From assembly GCA_900316285.1 (NCBI GenBank), contig ONCG01000013.1, positions 62,001 through 126,000 on the forward strand: a DNA stretch of 64,000 nt, given 5' to 3'. Position numbers and translations under genes: made by a program. Source of the DNA: an uncultured Prevotellaceae bacterium (GTDB lineage Bacteria; Bacteroidota; Bacteroidia; Bacteroidales; Bacteroidaceae). Position 1 is the stretch's first letter. The number at the start of each line of letters is the position of its first letter. The notes below the pieces were generated by a model, which searched no databases, was not told the origin of the DNA, and saw only the letters and a program-made list of their open reading frames with translations. Below are positions 59,984-64,000 of the stretch, one piece after another.

Positions 59984-60772
59984 ATGAAAAAACTGGTTTA
60001 TCTCCTCAGCAGTCTGTTTCTGCTCTCTTCAGGTTTCACCGCCTGCTCCAGCGACTACGATGATCCGCCTGAGCAGCCTGGCTCACATCAGAACGAGACG
60101 CCTACGGATAGCATCGGAGGTTTCGAAGAAGATTCTGCTCAGTTGGAACCAGAGTTTTCTGAAGAGATGGGAAATAACCCAAGGTATGCAGATAACCATC
60201 AAACCACAACGGAGGAAAACGGCGTGGTGATAACCCGTGACGCTTTTGGAGGAATCAAATGGATCATCTTCTCAAACGACATCAGGCCTACGACGGCTGC
60301 AGAATTGTTTTCCCAATATATGGGGCTTTCACCAGATGACTACCAACTTTATTATAAGGAGGAAAATACCTGGATGACCAATCCACTGACCGTTGAACGC
60401 TATCAACAGCTATATAGGGGAGTCACAGTCTATGAGGGTTGCTACGTCGTGAGATTCCAGAATGGGAGTGTAACCGATGCAAACGGCTGCTACATCAAAG
60501 TAGAAAATCTCGATATCACGCCATCTTTCGATGAGCAGACAGCTAAGAAAATCTATGCAAAGTATTTGAACGTGCCCATTGATAGAGTGGGTACAGGACA
60601 AAATGAAGATGCTCTGATGATTGCAGAGTTTCCTGTAAAGAAAGGCTCCACAGAATGGGCACCTCGGTTGGTCTATCGCTTGAATGACCGTTATATAAAT
60701 GATGAGGGATCTTGCTTCATCGATGCTCACACTGGCCGCATTCTCCAAACGTGGCGCAACTACGTAGATTAA
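59984..60772 (+). CDS. lipoprotein with shared leader and thermolysin-propeptide-like domain
   Basis: It shares the leader (SSGFTACSSDYDDPPEQPGS) with its neighbours. The mature region has the FTP/PepSY pattern of thermolysin-type propeptides: YQQLYRGVTVYEGCYVVRFQ (about 142-161), VTDANGCYIKVENLDITPSF and the late APRLVYRLNDRYINDEG. No protease domain follows, so it may be a stand-alone inhibitor or chaperone-like propeptide. It starts 33 nt after the previous gene and is probably co-transcribed. Confidence 0.72.
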   Translation: MKKLVYLLSSLFLLSSGFTACSSDYDDPPEQPGSHQNETPTDSIGGFEEDSAQLEPEFSEEMGNNPRYADNHQTTTEENGVVITRDAFGGIKWIIFSNDIRPTTAAELFSQYMGLSPDDYQLYYKEENTWMTNPLTVERYQQLYRGVTVYEGCYVVRFQNGSVTDANGCYIKVENLDITPSFDEQTAKKIYAKYLNVPIDRVGTGQNEDALMIAEFPVKKGSTEWAPRLVYRLNDRYINDEGSCFIDAHTGRILQTWRNYVD

Positions 60773-60804
60773 TGGAATAGATCTCATTCAAATAATCAAA
60801 CAAT

Positions 60805-61452
60805 ATGAAAAAGCTTGTCTATCTCTTCGGCCTATTGGCCTGCGGCCTTCGATGCTCACGCTCGGGAAAGCAAAGGCCTTTGCTTTCCTCTCGCTTACTC
60901 GCATTGTTCCTGCTCACCGCAGCCCTTGCCGCCTGCTCCAGCGACTACGACAATCCGCCCGAGCAGCCCGATTCGCATCAGAACGAAACACCTACTGACA
61001 GCGTTGAGATCACCCCGGATGAAGGAGCCTCAAAAGACTACACCGTCATCTCCTCCGTCCCCGTCAGCGACGAGGTGAAGGCTTTCTTCGATGAGGCGCT
61101 GCCAAATGAAAACAGGACACCTGCTTTCTCTTTTTCAACAGAAAACAAGGCTGAGTTTTTTGTGATTAACTCACAGGACGAGTTAGAAAGCAGATACAAA
61201 GGCGAGAGTATTTTGCCTGAGATTGATTTTGCCAAATTCACATTAATAATTGGCAAAGCCTATATGCTTGGAATGACCTACCATGTTAATTCGTTAGAGA
61301 TTCACAAATATGAGAATGATCAAACTTTATGCGTCTTTACCGACGACCCAGAAGGATTGTTTTGGATGGCCTACAACATGTACTTCTGGGGAATGTTCCC
61401 AAAGATTGAGCAAGAAATATCTAGTATTAACATAATTACGGAAGAGGATTGA
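60805..61452 (+). CDS. lipoprotein with repeat-lengthened signal peptide
   Basis: Between MKKLVYLFG and the shared lipobox-leader (AACSSDYDNPPEQPDSHQNE) about 25 extra residues are translated from a palindromic repeat (60833-60905). The signal peptide is therefore unusually long (about 50 residues), with two hydrophobic parts. The mature domain (FFVINSQDELESRYKGESIL, DFAKFTLIIGKAYMLGM) is like that of the gene at 63353 and has a weak resemblance to PrcB-type domains. Whether the lengthened signal still works is doubtful; the mature frame is intact. Confidence 0.75.
   Translation: MKKLVYLFGLLACGLRCSRSGKQRPLLSSRLLALFLLTAALAACSSDYDNPPEQPDSHQNETPTDSVEITPDEGASKDYTVISSVPVSDEVKAFFDEALPNENRTPAFSFSTENKAEFFVINSQDELESRYKGESILPEIDFAKFTLIIGKAYMLGMTYHVNSLEIHKYENDQTLCVFTDDPEGLFWMAYNMYFWGMFPKIEQEISSINIITEED
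60833..60905. repeat. palindromic repeat inside a signal peptide
   Basis: GGCC-TGC-GGCC and a GGAAAGCAAAGGCCTTTGCT palindrome followed by TTCCTC lie in the signal-peptide codons. The sibling genes lack it. Confidence 0.85.
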
Positions 61453-61454
61453 TT

Positions 61455-61856
61455 ATGAAAACTATTAAACTATGGCTAATACTTATTGCTATAATCGCAA
61501 GTTTATAATCAGTGGCTCAATCTATCACGAGTGATGAGGAACTAAGGTACTTGGGAAACGAATTATACATCCAGAAAAATGGGGAATCCCATAGAATTGA
61601 ACAAGGTACTATTATTGTAAAACCAAAATCAGATAGTGTAACTAGAAAAACACAACTCGGAACTAGCATCCTCGGTTATTATTGTATTACCGTACCAAAA
61701 GGAATTTGTATTGAAGATTATGCAAAAGAATTGCAAGATTCAGGTGACTTTGAATCTGTTGAATATAACTCCTATGCTGATTTGTTTATGACTCCAAATG
61801 ATACCAAAATAGGTTATCAGTGGTATTTAGAGAAAATAAATGCTTATTTGTGGTGA
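61455..61856 (+). pseudogene. subtilase (S8) pseudogene, signal peptide and prodomain only
   Basis: From the ATG at 61455 the frame reads MKTIKLWLILIAIIASL, meets TAA at 61506-61508, then continues as SVAQSITSDEELRYLGNELY. The rest resembles the inhibitory prodomain of Bacteroidetes subtilases (GTSILGYYCITVPKG), ending at the junction to the missing catalytic domain (YQWYLEKINAYLW), where a stop occurs. So it has both a nonsense change in the signal peptide and a loss of the protease domain. Translation could restart at GTG 61512, giving a cytoplasmic fragment. It lies 2 nt after the previous lipoprotein gene. Confidence 0.6.
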
Positions 61857-62004
61857 AGTGAGCGATATCATTTAACTCTCAAAACAATGATATGATGACG
61901 GGAGGGGCGCAGGCCGCCTGCGTCCTTCCTTGATTCCACTCTTCCCTAGAGATAGAGTGACAAGGAGTGCAACGAACCTCTTTCTTGATAATCTTTCCTT
62001 TTTC

Positions 62005-62036
62005 TTTGTCGTTTCCAGAATTATTGCCTATATTTG
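62005..62036 (+). promoter_or_regulatory. promoter directly before the RhuM-Fic gene
   Basis: TTTG (62005-62008) and TATATTTG (62029-62036) are 20 nt apart. The ATG at 62041 is four bases beyond the -7 element, so transcription would begin at or near it. Confidence 0.7.
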
Positions 62037-62040
62037 CACC

Positions 62041-63054
62041 ATGAAACAGCGTGAAGAAATGGACGAGAACAAGATTGTCATATACCAGACTGAAGACGGA
62101 CAGACCCAGATCGATGTGCGTCTGGAGAAAGAAACCGTGTGGCTGACGCAAGCCCAAATGGCTGAATTGTTCCAGAAAGACAGAACTGTAATAACTCGTC
62201 ATATTAACAATGTGTTTAAGGAAGGTGAGTTAGAGAAAGAACAGGTATGTGCAAAATTTGCACATACCACTCAACATGGAGCAATGGTAGGAAGAATGCA
62301 AACCCAAGAAACGGTTTTGTATAACCTAGACGTCATCATTTCTGTAGGCTACCGCGTCAAAAGCAAGCGAGGCACAGCATTTCGCATTTGGGCGCGCAAT
62401 GTCCTCAAGCAGTATCTCGTCAAAGGCTACGCTGTCAATGAGCGCATGCGGCGTGAACAGATTGGCGAGTTGCGACAACTGGTGGGGATGCTGGGACGCA
62501 CCATCCAAAACCAACCCGTGCTCTCCACCGATGAAAGCAACGCCCTGTTTGAGGTGGTGACAGACTACACCTATGCCCTCGACACCCTTGACAACTACGA
62601 TTATCAACGGCTGACCATACAGGGAACCACCCAAGAGGAACCCTTCCATGCGACGTACGAGAACGCGATGAAGGAGATAAACCTATTGCGGGAGAAATTC
62701 GGCGGCTCGGTGCTCTTTGGCAATGAGAAGGACGACTCTTTTAAGAGCAGCATCGGGCAAATCTACCAGACCTTCGGAGGCAAAGAACTATATCCCAGCG
62801 TAGAGGAGAAAGCCGCCATGCTGCTTTATCTGGTCACGAAGAATCATTCTTTCAGCGACGGAAACAAACGTATTGCCGCCACGCTGTTTCTGTGGTTCCT
62901 CAACAACAATCGCATTCTCTATCATGCCGACGGATCAAAGCGTATTCCTGACAACACGCTTGTTGCCCTCACGCTGATGATTGCCGAAAGCCGAACAGAG
63001 GAAAAGGACGTGATGGTAAAGGTTGTGGTAAACCTCATTAACCACAACAACTGA
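62041..63054 (+). CDS. RhuM-type protein with C-terminal Fic/DOC domain
   Basis: The N-terminal half is RhuM-like: VIYQTEDGQTQIDVRLEKET, VWLTQAQMAELFQKDRTVIT (a helix-turn-helix-like stretch), HTTQHGAMVG and NLDVIISVGYRVKSKRGTAF. The C-terminal half has a Fic/DOC core with HSFSDGNKRIAATLFLWFL (catalytic histidine about 268). Fic domains transfer AMP or similar groups onto proteins; RhuM families occur in mobile regions. Starts at 62041 or at the ATG at 62059 (MDENKIVIY, closer to family length) are possible. With the promoter abutting 62041 the mRNA may be leaderless. Confidence 0.88.
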   Translation: MKQREEMDENKIVIYQTEDGQTQIDVRLEKETVWLTQAQMAELFQKDRTVITRHINNVFKEGELEKEQVCAKFAHTTQHGAMVGRMQTQETVLYNLDVIISVGYRVKSKRGTAFRIWARNVLKQYLVKGYAVNERMRREQIGELRQLVGMLGRTIQNQPVLSTDESNALFEVVTDYTYALDTLDNYDYQRLTIQGTTQEEPFHATYENAMKEINLLREKFGGSVLFGNEKDDSFKSSIGQIYQTFGGKELYPSVEEKAAMLLYLVTKNHSFSDGNKRIAATLFLWFLNNNRILYHADGSKRIPDNTLVALTLMIAESRTEEKDVMVKVVVNLINHNN

Positions 63055-63082
63055 ACACGATCATATTATCAATTTACACCTA

Positions 63083-63118
63083 CGCCCGCCTGGCTTTCAT
63101 GGCCTGGCGGGCGCTTTT
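63083..63118 (+). terminator. terminator after the RhuM-Fic gene
   Basis: CGCCCGCC and GGCGGGCG form an eight-base stem around a 15-nt loop, followed by CTTTT. Confidence 0.85.
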
Positions 63119-63119
63119 G

Positions 63120-63216
63120 TGTTACAATTTTTTCGCCCTTTTTCGGGGGTAGAACCGCTGCAAACGCCCTAAACATCGGGATTCTTGATTCTTACCCCCC
63201 GGAAAAAACTGTAACA
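63120..63216. promoter_or_regulatory. large dyad upstream of the last lipoprotein (copy 2)
   Basis: This is a near-identical copy of the region at 58383-58479, with the same TGTTACA...TGTAACA inverted arms. Confidence 0.7.
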
Positions 63217-63244
63217 ATGTTAAAGCGATTTAACACTAAAATGC

Positions 63245-63275
63245 TTGCAAGGAATCTTTTTTCACTCTAACTTTG
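63245..63275 (+). promoter_or_regulatory. promoter of the last lipoprotein
   Basis: TTGC (63245-63248) and TAACTTTG (63268-63275) are 19 nt apart, as at 58508-58538. Confidence 0.8.
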
Positions 63276-63352
63276 CCTACGAAAAGCCGACAACAACGGC
63301 TACCACACGATAGAAAAAACAATATAATGTAGAACTCAAAAACAATACAACG

Positions 63353-63943
63353 ATGAAAAAACTGTTTTACCTCCTCAATGGCTTGCTGCTCACCGCATCC
63401 CTTGCCGCCTGCTCCAGCGACTACGACGATCCGCCCGAGCAGCCCAACTCGCATCAGAACGAAGTGTCTGTGGACAGCGTTGACATCACCCAGGATGAAG
63501 GAGCCTCAAAGGACTACACCGTCATCTCCACCGTACCCGTCAGCGAGGAAGTGAAGGCTTTCTTCGATGAGGCGCTGCCTTATTTGCCAGATTTGCCTAT
63601 AGAGCTATCTCCATTCTCATTCCAAGCAAATGCGAATAACGAATTTTTTGTCATTAACAACGAAAAAGAACTCCAGAACATATATAAAGGGGAAAAAATT
63701 CTCCCTCAACTGGATTTTGAGAATAACACATTGATTATAGGTCAGTTGCTCATGCCGAGAGAGTCATTTCATTTGGAGGCTATTTACATACGGGTCTATG
63801 GCGATGGAAACGTACTGACAATTCAAACCTGGGAACCGCCATATCAATACTCGGCTTTATATCACATGTACTTTTGGGGGATTTTTCCCAAGATGTTAGA
63901 AGAAATCGACAATAAAATCTTATGGCTTAATACAAAAATGTAG
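63353..63943 (+). CDS. lipoprotein with shared leader and PrcB-like mature domain
   Basis: MKKLFYLLNGLLLTASLAAC is the signal with lipobox LAACSS, then the shared leader CSSDYDDPPEQPNSHQNE. The mature part (FFVINNEKELQNIYKGEKIL, DFENNTLIIGQLLMPRESFH) is related to that of the gene at 60805. A weak likeness to PrcB-type domains (a strand, a helix, then a DF-containing strand) was noted; function is unknown. It has its own copy of the promoter and dyad. Confidence 0.8.
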   Translation: MKKLFYLLNGLLLTASLAACSSDYDDPPEQPNSHQNEVSVDSVDITQDEGASKDYTVISTVPVSEEVKAFFDEALPYLPDLPIELSPFSFQANANNEFFVINNEKELQNIYKGEKILPQLDFENNTLIIGQLLMPRESFHLEAIYIRVYGDGNVLTIQTWEPPYQYSALYHMYFWGIFPKMLEEIDNKILWLNTKM

Positions 63944-64000
63944 AACTAGGAATAAAACAATAATTTCTGTTTTCATTCTTTTACCTTCTCTAACCTGATT

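Overview
The window looks like chromosome from a Prevotella-type member of the Bacteroidales. The evidence is the repeated TAnnTTTG -7 promoter element (usually about 19 nt after a TTG-type -33 element), a two-piece fucose operon, STN-domain outer-membrane receptors under an ECF sigma/anti-sigma pair, BspA-like leucine-rich repeats, a C10 (streptopain) protease, a tmRNA whose tag reads GNTQYALAA, and a Wza/Wzx/Wzz/Wzy capsule locus. No rRNA, tRNA, CRISPR array, insertion sequence or integrase gene was found.

Layout. 1-2555 (-): L-fucose uptake and isomerisation (fucP, partial; fucI). 2824-10329 (-): ECF sigma factor, FecR-type anti-sigma factor and two paralogous STN/TonB-type receptors in one overlapping operon. 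10525-11616: DUF3667 membrane protein. 11810-16436: an AT-rich insert with a promoter, a long attenuator-like leader RNA, a DUF2971 protein, a BspA-like surface protein and a C10 protease. 16626-28849: housekeeping genes (TerB-DnaJ protein, zinc-ribbon coiled coil, Nif3-like, secreted nuclease, umuD/macro-like/umuC, DIP1984 family, an UPF0014-type ABC pair, agmatine deiminase, MBL-rubredoxin protein and a small winged-helix protein). 29000-29640: a possible replication-module remnant with seven exact-period 22-bp repeats. 29866-31622: exported protein, then ssrA. 31912-53077: capsule/exopolysaccharide locus (export, two flippases, chain-length regulator, polymerase, glycosyltransferases, WecB, CapA, GH16, TupA, initiating phosphosugar transferase, Wzi, DegT aminotransferase). 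53434-56482: two paralogous low-complexity secreted proteins flanking a histidine phosphatase. 56649-63943: a TPR/HTH lipoprotein divergent from a family of lipoproteins that share one leader but carry different mature domains, interrupted by a RhuM-Fic gene and a protease pseudogene.

The most unusual property is the load of short interspersed repeats. At least eight families are visible: GTTCAA-linked mini-hairpins with different but self-complementary stems; a GTTACTTTGT-type decamer repeat; C-rich GGGAGGGG hairpins; TGTAGGGACGCG palindromic elements; a 'TTCTTTCTCC...GAAAGCGG' element; a CTCTAAA/CTCAACT heptamer repeat; a GTAGGGGCAG element; and two elements of about 130 bp with inverted ends. 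They fill intergenic gaps and also sit in frame inside genes: both receptors, agmatine deiminase, the MBL-rubredoxin protein, the histidine phosphatase, the DegT aminotransferase and a lipoprotein signal peptide. They also supply the last residues of two more C termini. This looks like an active or recently active repeat-spreading process tolerated within coding sequence. All functional calls come from reading the sequence; no database search was possible.
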